Shown here piece after piece: positions 30,761-43,499 of a DNA stretch of 64,000 bases. Below the pieces are notes generated by a model. That model worked only from the letters and a program-made list of their open reading frames with translations. It was not told where the DNA came from and did not search any database. Location: contig CM057059.1 of assembly GCA_029945375.1 (NCBI GenBank), positions 1,612,001-1,676,000 on the forward strand, read 5' to 3'. The position numbers and the translations under genes are program-made. Source of the DNA: Agaricus subrufescens. Its lineage: Eukaryota > Basidiomycota > Agaricomycetes > Agaricales > Agaricaceae. The first letter of the stretch is position 1; every line of letters begins with the position of its first letter.

Positions 30761-31479
30761 GAATGGTGAGTGAGGAAAGTTGATACAAAGGTTACAACGT
30801 ACCGAAGAAGGCTGGTTCATCAATACAATTCAACATAGCATCATGCAGCAGTTCCCTTTGGGACCACAGGATGTTCAATGTAGCCAAGTTCTGAACAGGA
30901 GGGGCTACATGCGGATTCTGTGCGCAGAGTCCTATCTCTTTCAAGTATTGACATCGAAGTGTTAGAACAAGTGTAGTGCTTCGAGTCTCACTGTTCGATA
31001 TCCCCGAATCAAAAAGGTGACTTTGAGCGCTTTTTTAGAGATCACAAACAATACAGCACAATGAGCGCACCCAATATTTCCATCTCACACCTCAACGCGT
31101 TCTTCAGTGACTACTTTAATCCCGACCTGCGGTTGCACCACAGCTGAGGCGAATTCGAACCCCCCGGTGCTCTCAGCCTCTTTGCGCACAACATCCAAGA
31201 CGTCATCGACTAGCTCGGCTCCTTCGGTATAATCTGAAAGCCAGTTGATCAGGTAACTGATCTCCCATTACTGTTGAATATTGGGTTGATCGACACGCAA
31301 AGTCGCCACTTTATTTGAGGGTCGCGAGCTGGGCAGATACGAAGGGACATATGAAGTAGAACCGTTGAAGTGCATGAGTAGTTTGGCTCACTGTAGTGCA
31401 ACGCCTTGCTCGTTTGCCTCAAAATTGAAGGTGTAGGGTGCGAGAATTATAGAGAGCCTGTGTCTAGAAGTTGAGAGGT

Positions 31480-33420
31480 GTTAGTGCGAAGGGGAATTAC
31501 CTATAGAATATTCTTTATACATGCTGATAGACAGCCTTGACGTTGATCATAAATAGCGAGAGCGAGAGCGAAAGCGCTTCAATTAACGTGAAAGTTTGTG
31601 TACATGGTGTCTGATAGTCGCACTATGCAGCCCAAATTTAGTGAATTTCGGATCAGTATAGTACTTGCGACGTTGAACTCTTTGTGACTCACAGACTAAA
31701 TTGAGTGATTTCTACTCGCTTTAATTTGCCACCCTTCCCCTTCTCGTTCAGCAATCCTTCCCTTGTCGTTGTCAGTTACTCTCAAACAAATTCTGACTCA
31801 GATCTTTGGGCGTGGTGACGAGCTGTGGCGAGACAAACGTCGAGGTAAGAGAGTGGAGATGCAGTGCATTGATGTGATAGCTAATGCATGATTGGCTCAC
31901 CGTAGTGTAATGACAAGCCCGTTTGTCTTGAAATTTGAGGTGCAGACAGCGGTAAACGTCATAAATGTATGCCTGGAATATGGAGGTCATCAATGGAAAA
32001 TGAATTACTTATGGAATATTCTTTATGCATGCTAACAGGCAGCCTTGAGGCTGATCACGAATAGCGGGGTCGGAAATGCTTCAATTGACATGAAACCTTG
32101 TATACAGTGTGCCTACAAGACCTGCACTAGGCAGACGAAGTTTGGTGAATTTGGAGTCAGTATACAGCCCACGACGATGACTTCTTTCAGACTTACCTAT
32201 TTAGCAAAGTGTCTAATTTTTGGTCGCCTCAGTTTTCCACTATTCTCCTTCTCGTTCTCTAATCTTCCTTTTACCATGTCCAGCACCTTCTAAAAAAAGT
32301 TTGAGCCCAATCGGGGGACGTGGCGACGACCTGTGAAGAGACGAACATGAGTGTAAGGGAATAGAGGTTGCAGCACAGCAATGCATTATATAATCGGTTT
32401 CTACTGTGGTGGCGAATTTCCCAAAAGTGTCGACTCGGGCGAGTTTTTTTTGCAAATAACAATAACTCGCCAAATAATGGATACTTTCTCATGAAACTAC
32501 CCGCGTGGCTCGCGTGGATACAGCAAGACCTTGTGGTGGCTGTGCTACCATCACTCCCCTCCCTCTGTGTTCGTTTCGTCGCAGGCCCCCGCCATGCCCA
32601 CCGATTGGGCTCAAAGTTTTTCTGGGAGGACGTGACCATTGGAAGGGGAAGAGCAGAGAACAAGAAGTCCAGAGGTTGGATATTGGGCCGTGGAAAAATT
32701 CCGCAATTTCGTAGATAGGTAAGTTTGAAAGAATCCGTCGTCGTAAGCCGTATACTGACGCTAAATTCACCAAACCTTAGCTGCACATTACGACTATTAT
32801 AGTCTCACTCCGTACGAAGTTTCAAGCTCATTGAGGTTCATTTGCAATCGCTGTACATCATCGGAGTCAAGGGTGTCCACTGCCTTTCGTAAAGAATATT
32901 TCTATAGGTAACTCCTTTTTGCACTGATGACTTTGAAACTTTAGGCGCACCTTGACGACATCTATCGCTGCTCACACCCCAAACTTAAAGATGAATAACC
33001 TGGCAGTTCCGCTGCAACGAGCCAACCTATACATTGGCTACAACATCAATGTATGTCCGCTCCCTTACCTCCATGTCAGTCTTGCAACGGTTTGCTACCA
33101 TACCCACCGATCGCGCTCAAATTCATTTTGGAAGGACAGGACGTTGGAAAATGGAAGATTAGAGAACGCGAAGGGTAGCGGTCGAAAACTCAAGCGGAGA
33201 AAAATCAGAAGGTGTGGTAGATAGGTGAGTCTGAAGCAATTCGTTGTCTTGAGCCATATACTGAGTCTAACATCCCCAGATCTTGGCTATGTACTCCGGC
33301 TACCTTAGCCTCACTGTGTACGAAGTTTCACGTCAATTCAACTGTTTTTGTTTTCGCTATTCGTCATCAAACTCAAGGGTGTCTATACTGGCATTGTTAA
33401 AGAATATTGTGTAGGTAAAT
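31480..33420. repeat. four partial copies of the 5' segment of an F-box/LRR gene, two in each orientation
   Basis: Segments around 31490-31740 and 31980-32240 (minus) and 32700-33000 and 33220-33420 (plus) share landmarks: (g)gaatattct(t/c)tat, ttcaattgac, gtatacag and a TTTGGTGAATTT-like element. The same segment lies upstream of the second F-box/LRR copy at 57830-58060. No single ORF spans them. Confidence 0.55.
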
Positions 33421-34500
33421 CTCTTTTGCATTGGCGCCTCTGATATTTCAGGTACGCGTCGATGACCTTTACCGCTATCCACACCCATAATTTGAAGCCA
33501 AACGGGCAAGGCGCTGTGCTACGACAAGCCAACCTACACATGAACTTTGACAGTATTACTTGGTAGGTTTATGTTTCTGAACACCGTTGTTTTAATACTA
33601 ATCTACCTATTTCTTGGCAACGCGAGGTGGATATAGGAGCCTTCCAGGCAGCCACAAGATGTTTCTATACAGTCGCGAAGTCCTTGAAGGAATCGGACTC
33701 AGGAAAATACGTGAGTCCTGGCTCTACATTACCCTCTCCCCCTACTGCCAGACTCATGTCTTTGTGCAGAAACTCTCGCGGCAGCCCGAAGCAAGTGACT
33801 GGACCCACTTCCACCGCTATTCAAAACGTGCCCGGGAGCTCGTCTACAATGAAATGAATCCGAACACAAGCTATGCCAAAGCGTGTTTGACGATATCGGT
33901 AGAACACAAATACTTTTCTCTCTATCTGCCCAACATGCACACACTTAGCTGGAGAGCGCCAATGCCCTTTTGCGTCATGTTCATGAACACCAGTGTCAAG
34001 AGCTTTACCATACATCTCCCCGATTCCTCCCCCACCGTATCCTGAAATGCCTTACTGCGTCCATTCTTTGACGAGATCGCTGCTAGGATGCCTGGCATGA
34101 TGTCTCTCGATTTGCACACAAACATACCAATTAATGCTATTGAACCCGACGTAGTCGGACTTTTCGAATCCCTTCCCAACCCTCATAAACTCGTCCTACC
34201 CTAATTCTCCTTCACGACACGCGTCGCAGAGTGCGTCTCAAAAACTTCTAAACTCGGATGCATCGAATTTCACTGCTCTGAGGAGCAGGGGAATGGCGAC
34301 CCCAGTGATATTGCTATGTTCAATCCTGAGCTATCGGAAGGTGCGTTTACGTCCTTGTAGGATCTCTCGCTTACCACCACGTACAAGGACTTACAACGCT
34401 TCCTCACCATCCCATTCTCTGTCTCCAGCATAACCATGTTATACGTCGAGCCACCCAACTTTGAAACGCCGTCCGTGATCCATCAACTTTGAGGACTTAC
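33420..34500 (+). pseudogene. F-box/LRR-type fungal gene, copy 1, degenerate
   Basis: Exon pieces in order: a short 5' exon near 33450-33564, an intron gtaggttt...ag, then VDIGAFQAATRCFYTVAKSL, an intron gtgagtcc...tgcag, then SRQPEASDWTHFHRYSKRAR, LPNMHTLSWRAP, FMNTSVKSFTIHLPD and leucine-rich segments ending SSITMLYVEPPNFETPSVIH. Compared with copy 2 it has a 1-nt deletion near 33850, compensated near 33910, and several stops (after SPTVS at about 34042; in the LRR at about 34202 and 34358). Intron retention shows DNA-level duplication. Not functional. Confidence 0.6.
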
Positions 34501-34529
34501 TGGTCATTAGGGCGTCCGCTTCGACATTT

Positions 34530-35212
34530 GGATTTCCGCAAGAGGTCATGATGGTGTTTTGTCAAGCACCCTTTATTGATTGGTTCCACATCTTACATCA
34601 AAATGTCCCTGAGAAAGAGAATTCATGCTGCTACCTTCTCCCTAATGCCACGCCGCATCTACTCATGCCGTCGACCAAACTTTTCAAGGAAGCTGCGCCC
34701 AGTGGTCCACTCGTCCATACCTTGTCTTTCTGACAGCTTCAGTCACCGCGTTAGCCCTGTATGGGTTCTCATCTTCACCCACGGAATACTCGGTGTGTTC
34801 AAGCTCTAGTCGCATCTACACTGTGAACGAGTTGCAACCACGACTGCAATGTATAGCCATTAACAATGACCGTATCATACACGTCGGAAACCACGGTATG
34901 TTACGCACTTATTAAAACCAGAGAATCTGATGCTGATACTGCTCCAAGACGATGTAGCTTCATCCATCATCAATATTCCGTTGTTGCATTGGAGGATGTG
35001 ATTCAATCGACCTTTGGTTTTTTATGTGGATTCTACAGACATCATAGTTCCTGGATTGACCGGTATGGCCTGGAGTATACCTGCTAGAATCACCTTGTAA
35101 TAATTCAAAATCCAGAGTGAAATAGGCGATGCACGGCGAGACCTTGTAGGAGAGAAGTTGTCTGACCCTGACCGAATGTATGCCATACCAAACACGTACT
35201 ACCAGCGTCAAA
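34530..35212. other. nothing recognised; left flank of the giant transposon
   Basis: No convincing ORF. CATGAAC at 35213-35219 is the left copy of the target duplication. Confidence 0.5.
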
Positions 35213-35219
35213 CATGAAC

Positions 35220-35263
35220 CCCAGTCAAAAATACTTTGAGTCAATTTGAGTCCTCTAGATATC
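35220..35263 (+). repeat. left terminal inverted repeat of the giant transposon
   Basis: Begins CCCAGTCAAAA, contains two GAGTC words 10-12 bp apart, ends TCTAGATATC. Preceded by the duplication CATGAAC. Confidence 0.9.
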
Positions 35264-35539
35264 TAGAAACGGTTGTGAGATATACTGAGATACAGTGATG
35301 TTTATGGGCGTTATTTAGATTTTTTAGATTTGTGACGATTTTTCATCCAGTGATGGTCATCACCAAAGCTAGTGCGAGCGTCACTCATTGTGGGAATGAT
35401 TACTCCGGTCCAATGAAAGACGTCGTTGGCATCAGAAAAATAGCTAATTAGACACATGCACGGTTCAAGCCCTCCCCTACTCTCCTAACTGGGTCTTTTC
35501 TCCCCTGCGCTCTACAATCTGTTGTGGTCTCTTACTGGC

Positions 35540-38500
35540 ATGGCTCGCGGTGTCTTAGGAAAAGGAAAACAGGTTGAAAACAAGAGACGGCTTTTCTACA
35601 TATGCGGCTGCTGCTTCTGCCATTATAGTCTGAAGCCCATCTCTCATCGCACCTACAAGCGGCATCAGGCTAAGCTAGCTGCCGAGAGGCTGGCTTGTGA
35701 ACAACTAGAACCCCCTCCACCACCTGCCTCATCTTCTAGTCAACTTTTTCCTGAAAACAACAGCGCCCCTGGCAAAAATTCTACTTATGAATTCGACTAT
35801 GATTTGGATAGTTGGGGCTCTGGAGCTGATAGGCAGGATACCTCCCATACTTCTGGCTTTGAGGAAGCGGTAGGCATTCTCTCATCAATCCCCTTTCATA
35901 CCATTAGAGCTCATTATTACACAGGCCGACCACACAGAGCAACATGATCCAGGTTTCTCCTCTTTTCAACAATCCGTTTCTGTCCCAGGTGCTCTTAGTA
36001 ACTACGCGGGTATATCGGAGCAGCCATTTATACCTGAGGCTGGTAGTGTTGAGGGTGCAGATGGAGGTAGTAGAGAAAGTGGGGGCAGTGATGATGAAGC
36101 GTTTGTCGACAATAGCCTCAATATGCCCGTAAACATTACCCGTGCCGATAAACAGCTTACCGACCAATTCATCTATGAATTAGAAAATGCTTTGCTTGAA
36201 CGATCTCCAATGTCAGAAGAAGATATTGCGCAAATCAGATGTCCACCCCAGCAATTTGCTGATGTTGACTCCGATTTCCCTCTCAAGTTCTCACTCAAGT
36301 ATTATCTTGATACTCTTGGATCGTCTAATGAAACATACAAGAAAGTTATCAAAACAACATCTGAAATGCATCAAATCATTGGCAACACCATAGAATTTCT
36401 GTCCTACAACGCCATCAAAAACCGCGCAAAAGCTCTCGCTCGGATTACAACAATCGTTCATCATATGTGCCCCCAGGGCTGTATCGCATATACAGGTCCA
36501 TTTTCTAATCTCGAAGCATGTCCTACCTGTGCAACATCTCGGTGGGATCCAGCAAAGATGCTACAGGGGAAGAAAGTTGCTTGTCAAACTTTTACAACGA
36601 TTGCATTGGGAAGTCAGCTTCAAAATATGTATGCAACTCCTGAAGGTGCCCGCAACATGCGATACCGCCGGGAAAAGACTAGAGAGAGATTTGCTTCCAC
36701 CCCCGGTTCTTTTTCTTCTCTCGATGACTATACCGATGGTTTTGACTACCTCAGTCAATGTCGGAATGGCAACATAACCGACAATGATATTCTCTTGATG
36801 GTTTCACTCGATGGAGCTCAGCTATATGAGCACCGTAATTCTGACTGCTGGATGTTTATATGGGTGATTTTGGAGCTCTCCCCAGATAAACGCTACAAAA
36901 AGACTAACATTTTTCCTGGTGGAATCATTCCTGGTCCAAATAAACCAAAGAACATTGATTCATTTCTTTTCCCAAGTTTATATCACCTTGCCGCATTGCA
37001 AAAAGAAGGACTGCAAATTTGGGATGCCTCTACAAAAACCTCTTTTACTAGTACTCCTAAAGTCTATTTTGGAACGGCAGATGCACCTGGAATGGTCTAC
37101 CTTTCAGGTCTAGTTGGTCATAGTGGTGCGCGTGGATGCCGAAACTACTGTAACATCCCTTGGCGACACAAACCCAAGACATCCCATTATTATCCTGTTC
37201 TTCAACTTCCCCATGATTATATTTCTATACAAAGTCAACCTTTCGAAGACTTGGACCTAAACAAGCTATCTCCATTTTTTGAACAGAGAGACTACAACTC
37301 TGACCTCCTACGAGTTATACAAGCTACAAACAATTTCGAAGAAATTCGTAAAGCTACTGGTATTTCTAAAGCCAGTATCTTCAGTGGTCTTAATATGCCA
37401 CTAGGGATTCCAGGCTCTTTTCCCTTGGATACAATGCATCTTCTCGCCCTTAATATTCCTGAACTCTTGATTGGACTTTGGCGTGGCACATTTCGTTGTG
37501 ACAAGAAAGCAGGGGATGATCCAAGTCTATGGGATTGGGCAGTTCTCAAGGATACCGCTGATAACAAAATATGGACTACCCATGGTAGGCGAGTTGTGGA
37601 ACTATCAAAATACCTTCCCTCTTCTTATGACCGACCTCCCCGAAATCCAGCGGAAAAATTGAACAGTGGTTACAAAGCTTCCGAATTCATGGTATATTTC
37701 TATGGCTATCTTCCGACACTTCTTGAGGGCATATTGCCCCTTGCCTACCTTCAAAATTTCTATCGCCTTGTACGTGGAGTGCGACTTGTCTTGCAGCGAA
37801 ATTCTAGTTTCAAGGATTTAGAAGAAGCACATAATTGCTTTATATCTTTTCTCAATGGGTTTGAAACACTTTATGTTCAAAGGAAGGTTAGCAGGATGCA
37901 TTTTGTGCGTCAGTGTCTTCATACACTGTGGCACCTTGTACCGGAGACAAAACGGCTTGGCCCACCTGGAATTTATGCACAATGGACAATGGAACGTCTT
38001 ATTGGACTACTTGGCAAGGATATCCGACTTCATTCAAACCCCTATGCAAATCTACGGGAAATTGCTATAGAGCGATGTACTGTGAACTCACTCTATTCCT
38101 GCTATCCCATTCTAGACAACACAGAACGCATCCTTCCACACACTGCAAGACCGCTAGAAAAGGGTTATATCCTTCTCCAACCACATGATAGTCTCCCTTT
38201 TTTGATTCACAACACTCCAGAGGTAGACGCTTTGAACCACTACATTCAATATTACAACCTGGACCCTAATGATGTTGTTTGCACCCGCCATGGCCGTCTT
38301 TGTCTTCCCAATGGGCAAACTGCCAGAACTGCATGGAAAGAGGACCAGCGAGCTGAGTCCCGCCCAAACCGTATGGTAAAGGTTAGTCGGTGAAATTTCT
38401 ATTGTAATTAATTAACAGTGTATAACATCTAGCTAAAACCGTTATCTTCCTCAAACCAACTGCCTCTTTTTGGTGAGGTGCTCTATTTTCTTCAAATAAA

Positions 38501-38759
38501 ATCTGGTGGAACAGTACGAACTTGTGCTATGGTTTCCCTGACATCATCTCCTTGTCTTGAGACGCTGGAGAAAACATCCAATGTAGTCTGGACTGTGACT
38601 TTCACTAGGTATCAACAAGTCATTCTTTTTGAGTATGACGAAGTTGTGGCAGTTGTTGCACTATTACCTTCTAATTTCGATTATGAGTTTTTCATTTTAG
38701 AAGAGATGCAATTTGGTATTTCAGCAGGAGTGGCTATAGAAAGTGACTCCGTAGAATAA
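35540..38759 (+). CDS. Tnp2-like (CACTA/EnSpm-related) transposase, 1037 aa
   Basis: Cut-and-paste transposase expected to bind the CCCAGTC ends. Three exons: 35540-35869, 35925-38381, 38433-38759 (introns 55 and 51 nt, both phase 0), no internal stop. The N-terminus has a fungal transposase-type zinc motif (CGCCFCHYSLKPISHRTYKR) and an acidic Ser/Gly linker. The core shows CPQGCIAYTGPF...CPTC (zinc-chelating), the RNase H-fold start MVSLDGAQLY (D406), LSPDKRYKKTNIFPGGIIPG, IDSFLFPSLYHLAALQKEGL, LSGLVGHSGARGC, and in the C-terminal part QCLHTLWHLVPE and QWTMERLIGLLGKDIR. The last exon gives FGEVLYFLQIK...AMVSL, the usual C-terminal tail. The pattern is the fungal protein usually labelled transposase family Tnp2. 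ATG 35540 is chosen over an upstream TTG-type start. Full length, apparently functional. Confidence 0.88.
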
Positions 38760-41700
38760 TGCTCCTAAATTAATTAGATAGCGTCTGTCCAGGTCATTTT
38801 ACTTAGGGACTGGACATCTGCAAAATGTATGGTTGTCAGATCTCTCTACTTTTCACTCTTCTTACCGCTTACCCGCTGCTTGAGTCCTCTCTTACCTATC
38901 GGGTTCCTTCTGCCATCCACTTACTGATGTGGTGGTGGTCTTACAACCCCCTCTTGTCTCAAACATCATGACGTTCCACTGGGGCGAAGGGAGGAAGCAT
39001 TTTTGTCAAAAGCCGGCATGAGGTTGAGGAGGAGCAGAGGAGCAAGTCGACGCGGTTGACATGAGAGAGGGACAGAAATCCAGTGTCGGGACAACCAGAA
39101 CGCGGAACAGGATCTCGACGAAACACACGCTGTTGATCAATTGGTCTGCCGAGCCCAAGTTTACTCACGCTCTACATCTTCCCTCTACCTTCGTCGGCTT
39201 TGTGAGGTATAGTCCCTTCATTGACGTTAGTACATAGTATCAAATTCAAGGCGGTGAACGATCACGACGGTGAGTTCTTGATGCACGTTCGAAGTCTGCT
39301 CACTTATAGCCATGTGCCAATCTAGCTCCGCTTGTGGTTCAATTCTACCCCAGCCAGGAAAAGTACTGCTTCAGTCATCTCTCTCATGTCAGCCTTCGCC
39401 TTTCACTCAATGTCGAGCCCGCGGATGTTGATCTGTGGAACGTTGTCTCGAAGATTGTCCCAAATTTGCTTGCGTCCACCAAACTGTAGTCTCATCAACC
39501 CCAAGAGGCAAAGCTGGTATGTGCGACACAGTCTGCATTATAGTTTGTTGTTAACTCGTCTAAGCAGGTAGTTCTACTTGTCTTCAGTCGAAGGCTACCG
39601 CTTATGTGCTAGAGCCTCGTCGCCTATACCCACTAAGCTCTATGCTTGTGCTGAATTACACCTTACCTGTCTGGGTATGGAGTTGTGGAAGATCTGAACT
39701 CGTGATAACGTCCCTCAGCTTCACGGGGAGAGAGATCTACATGATTCTCCCCCGCCCCGGCGCAATGTTAGCAGCGGCAGGCAAAATCGTACATGACCCA
39801 TGCTATTTTGGGTGACAATGATTCAAAATGAGGACGCACTAGAATAACCCAGCTTTGTTGCTGCATATGAATAGTCAGCCATTTTGGTTGAAGAAGTTAT
39901 GAGAGATTGGGATAAGTCGAAGTGACTATGGGTGCGCCTGCTATTTTTCAATATCGTTGGGTGCACGGAAAGGATAATCAAGTCAATTGTTCTGTTTTAG
40001 AGAAATTTAGAGCGGAACTACGATCGAAACAACACCTTTGCATCGCCGTTACCTATCAATACATGTACCACTGGAGGGCAATGAAGCTTACACAAATATC
40101 TGGCTTGAACACAATTCATGGTTTCAAGTTCTCTAATCCCCGTCACCGCACTCCCGTGGTTGGCCCTTCCAGGAACCTGGCTACATCACACATTTTCTTG
40201 GTTCTCAAGGCAGCGACTGCGCCAAACAAGTGCCTGTGGCTAGGTTCTATCACTTCAGAACCGAAACTGCGCTTTCGCTGGTACGTTGTAACCGACACAC
40301 TAATCTTCCTTGCTCACCATTGTTCTTGACACAGAATCGGAACTATGAAGCTCAGTCATCTCGTCTCACCAGGCAACTAGGGCTGCGTAGTGAATCGTGG
40401 ATCCCTAGGGGGTTGGCGACCAATCTTGAAGTTCTCAGTACTTTAAATCACTACTGGAGTTTATTCTTTATATTCCGACTTCCTCTTGCACCACCCCTAC
40501 ATCCCAGACCGCTGTTTTAACATGCAAACGAACAACGTATCTCTATGGCCCTCTATTCCCTCCGCGTTCACGTCAGTATCCGATTACACCTTTCCATCTC
40601 AGCGCACGTGGTTCTCAACTCATACACCACGGTTACCCTCGTTTGACCTGCCCCAAAGTCTACCGTGTAGTCCATTCCCTCAGTATGTTATCGTCTTGTC
40701 ATAGAGCTCGTGTACTCACTGCCTTTCCATCTAGCGGGACCGGATATCCTTCCGCTGTGCAAGTCTGCAACGAATTAGCTATTGTCGTGATTCTGGCAAC
40801 CCAACCCACCTGCTGAGCGTCCCTCTTCCCTGGTCCTTGACAATCTGCAACCGCTATGTCACTCTGAACTGACTCAGGGCCTTTGGGTGTTTTGACTTTC
40901 CTCCATCGAAGTGTCCTAGCTCATCACGAGTGTTTTACCAAAAATACAATTCCATTCGATATGAGTCAAGCATCCTCTACATCTTGGTATGTGCGATCCA
41001 GTGTGAAGGATTGTTAGTTGCTAACTTGTCAGAACAGGTTTTTTTTTTCTTCTAATTTTCGGTCCGACCCTACCACTACATGTAACATCTGCGTCATCTG
41101 TTGCCTACATTCCTCGCTCTACCCTTATGCCAAGCTGGAACTCGCATTTGCTTCTCTTCAAGGTGTGAGGTCATGGGAGACCCGGGATCAATGATAAAGA
41201 TTTTTAACTCGATAGAAGGAGACGGTTGCTCGAGGGTTCTCTCCACTGTATCTTCAACGCGAACCACTGCCCGTGGTTCTCGAGGCAATCATGACATGAC
41301 GTGGCGGCCTGCCGAGTTCTCAGTTTTGTTACTTCTACTGGGAATCTGGTTCTCATCGGTAAGTTGTGATCGTCATACTCATTTTTCTTGCTCAACATCT
41401 TCTTCTTTTCCAGAATTGGATAATCAAAGCCAACAACTACTCCTGCTAGTAAACGGAGGCTATATAGTCCATCCTCAGTGCTTGAAGTAGACGCTGGCAC
41501 CAAGAAACACCACCCGGTTAAAGCATTCACTATTCTTGCCCATCACTCCCTCTCATAATTCTCTCCTTTCGGCGATTCTCTACATCTCTCATCTCTCCTC
41601 TCACAAATTCATAGCCACTTCCTCGACTCCCTGAGCTCGGGTATGATAACTTTATCCTGCTCATGGCTGGGAGATCCGTGCCTCGACGACTTCTTAACCC

Positions 41701-41990
41701 ATTTTCGACAATCATACTGTCTTGCACTTACCATATACGCCAATGGAGATCAAGACCTTTCCCTACAACTTGGTTGCTCATGCCAGTGCAGTTTTATCCG
41801 ATGCATCTGTGAAGCGGAACGCCCGCGATCATGACAGCGGGGAAATGATGCGATATGATTGGCGGCACTGCCATCTACTGCACTGTGGGCAACTTTTCCG
41901 TCCAAGTCCGGTGATACAGGCCTGTAGAACGAGGAAGAAAATTGATATGTTCCTACAACGCAGAGAATGCGTGACAGCTTTGTGACACTT
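38760..41990. other. cargo region of the transposon, decayed repeats
   Basis: No intact gene. Two diverged copies of one intron-bearing segment seem to be present: gtatgtgcgacacagtctgc at 39518 and gtatgtgcgatccagtgtga at 40986, followed at about 40140-40400 and 41190-41440 by related sequence (..cgtggttggccc / ..cgtggttctcga). Short frames with fungal F-box-gene flavour (VDLWNVVSKIVPNLLAS near 39430) are visible, but frames break constantly. Confidence 0.4.
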
Positions 41991-42029
41991 CGACGCCGCC
42001 GTCACGGACCCACCTTCGACATTGCTTGG

Positions 42030-42480
42030 TCAACCTCTGCCCGCGTTGTTAGCTCAGGTTCGCTCGTACAAACATATCTTAAGGCCTCTATTTTTCCAGT
42101 GTGGTCCTTTTTTGGAGTGCGTGGTTGTACAACATGATTCGTTACTCGAGATGGTAGCAGTCTTTAACCCTACGTCCGAGCACTGCAGCTAATGCTAAGA
42201 ATGAATAGTGACGCCCACAACAGATACTCAATCAGACACTTCTCCCTGGAAGATCCTTTTCCTTTTGGTGATAAGGAGTCTTGGTCCGGCACTAAACTTA
42301 TTCCGAACTTCCCATGCGCTGCATCCTTACCCCTAATCATCATCATTCTGTTCCTATTCCACCTCTTTTGCCATCCCTTGAATCAATAAGAATTGGTCGG
42401 ACCCTAATCCTACATGTACATATGATCCTACCGCGTCTCAAAAGGCAGTCTTCTGCGAAGATGAGTGGCGCCAATCAGGC
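42030..42480. repeat. dispersed repeat, second copy (empty site)
   Basis: Contiguous homologue of 23140-23431 plus 24186-24375. At about 42299 it reads CTTATTCCGAAC, the undisturbed target of the 754-bp element. It lies inside the giant transposon. Confidence 0.75.
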
Positions 42481-42499
42481 TAACTGGCAAGAACAGCCA

Positions 42500-43480
42500 C
42501 GGAAGCTCAATCAACGTGTTTAAATGTTGTTCTGTCCCCATCAACGAGCTCGACCCCACCGCCTGCCGCACCCACATCTTCGTCGCCGGCCACCCTGTCC
42601 TCCCTTGCAAGGACAGGTTCCTCTTCTGTCCCGCGTGCCACCGACGACTGGAGCGCCAGCTGGGAGCACAAGGCCCTCTGCCGCCCCCTCGTCTTCTGCC
42701 ACCTCAAGCTCATCCTCGCCGCCGAAGCCCTCTTCCTGCGCTCCAGCCTTCTCCTCAACCCCTACCTCCCCCTCAATGCCGACCAGCCCTGTGCCCCCAT
42801 CCTCCTCCCCCACGCAACCCCTGCCCGCTCCCTCACCTCCGCCGGCCCCGCTGCTGCCTGAGTCCACCAGTTCTCTGATGCCCTCCTCGGCATCCTCATC
42901 TTTTGTCATCGGCTGGCTGGGTCAGTGTCGAGAACAGGTGCGGCGAGGACAAGAGCATTGCCTTCATCCACCTCTCCCAGCTCTGCCTCACCCTTGCCCT
43001 CCGCATTCAACAGACGACCTCTCGATCACACCCCCAACCTCCCCGCGCCCTTCCAGCCCTTGCCTCAACGCCGAACAGCTCTGCGCCCCTATCCTCCTCC
43101 CCCACATAACCTCTGCCTACTTCCTCACCTACGCTGGCCCCACTACTGCCCTCGTCTGCCAGTTCTCTGACGCCCTCCCCAGCATCTTCATCCTCCCCTC
43201 CCTTGTCATCGGCTAGATCAATGTCGAGAACAGGCGCGGCGAGGACAAGGGCACCGCCTTTATCCACCCCTCCCAGCTCCACCTTGCCTTTGCCCCCTGC
43301 ATTCAACAAACCACCCCTCGACCATACCCCCGACCTCCCTGCGCCCCTCTAGCCTTCGCCAAAGCTCTCTGCGGCGGCCCACCGCCCCTCGCTTCTCCGC
43401 TCGCCCTCTGCAGAGCCCTGGGCCTTTCGCACCCTCACCCCCTCCCTGTCCAGGAATATGCACGCGATCGCTGCCTAGGT
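42500..43480 (+). pseudogene. decayed gene fragment, possibly MYND-finger-like, with internal tandem duplication
   Basis: Readable pieces in changing frames: LDPTACRTHIFVAGHPVLPC, then WEHKALCRPLVFCHLKLILA, which resembles the end of a MYND finger (HK.LC), then NADQPCAPILLPHATPARSL and HQFSDALLGILIF. A block of about 310 bp is repeated: 42755-43065 corresponds to 43068-43370 (NAEQLCAPILLPHITSAYFL; CQFSDALPSIFIL; INVENRRGEDKGTAFIHPSQ). The sequence is very C-rich, which explains long opposite-strand frames. Identity uncertain. Confidence 0.35.
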
Positions 43481-43499
43481 TAGCTGCTATGCAGACCAT

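Noticed and set aside
35540..38759. KDZ-type transposase, expected next to a TET/JBP gene
   Set aside because: The sequence lacks KDZ features and has the Tnp2-like SLDGAQLY/PGGIIPG/LSGLVGHSG pattern.
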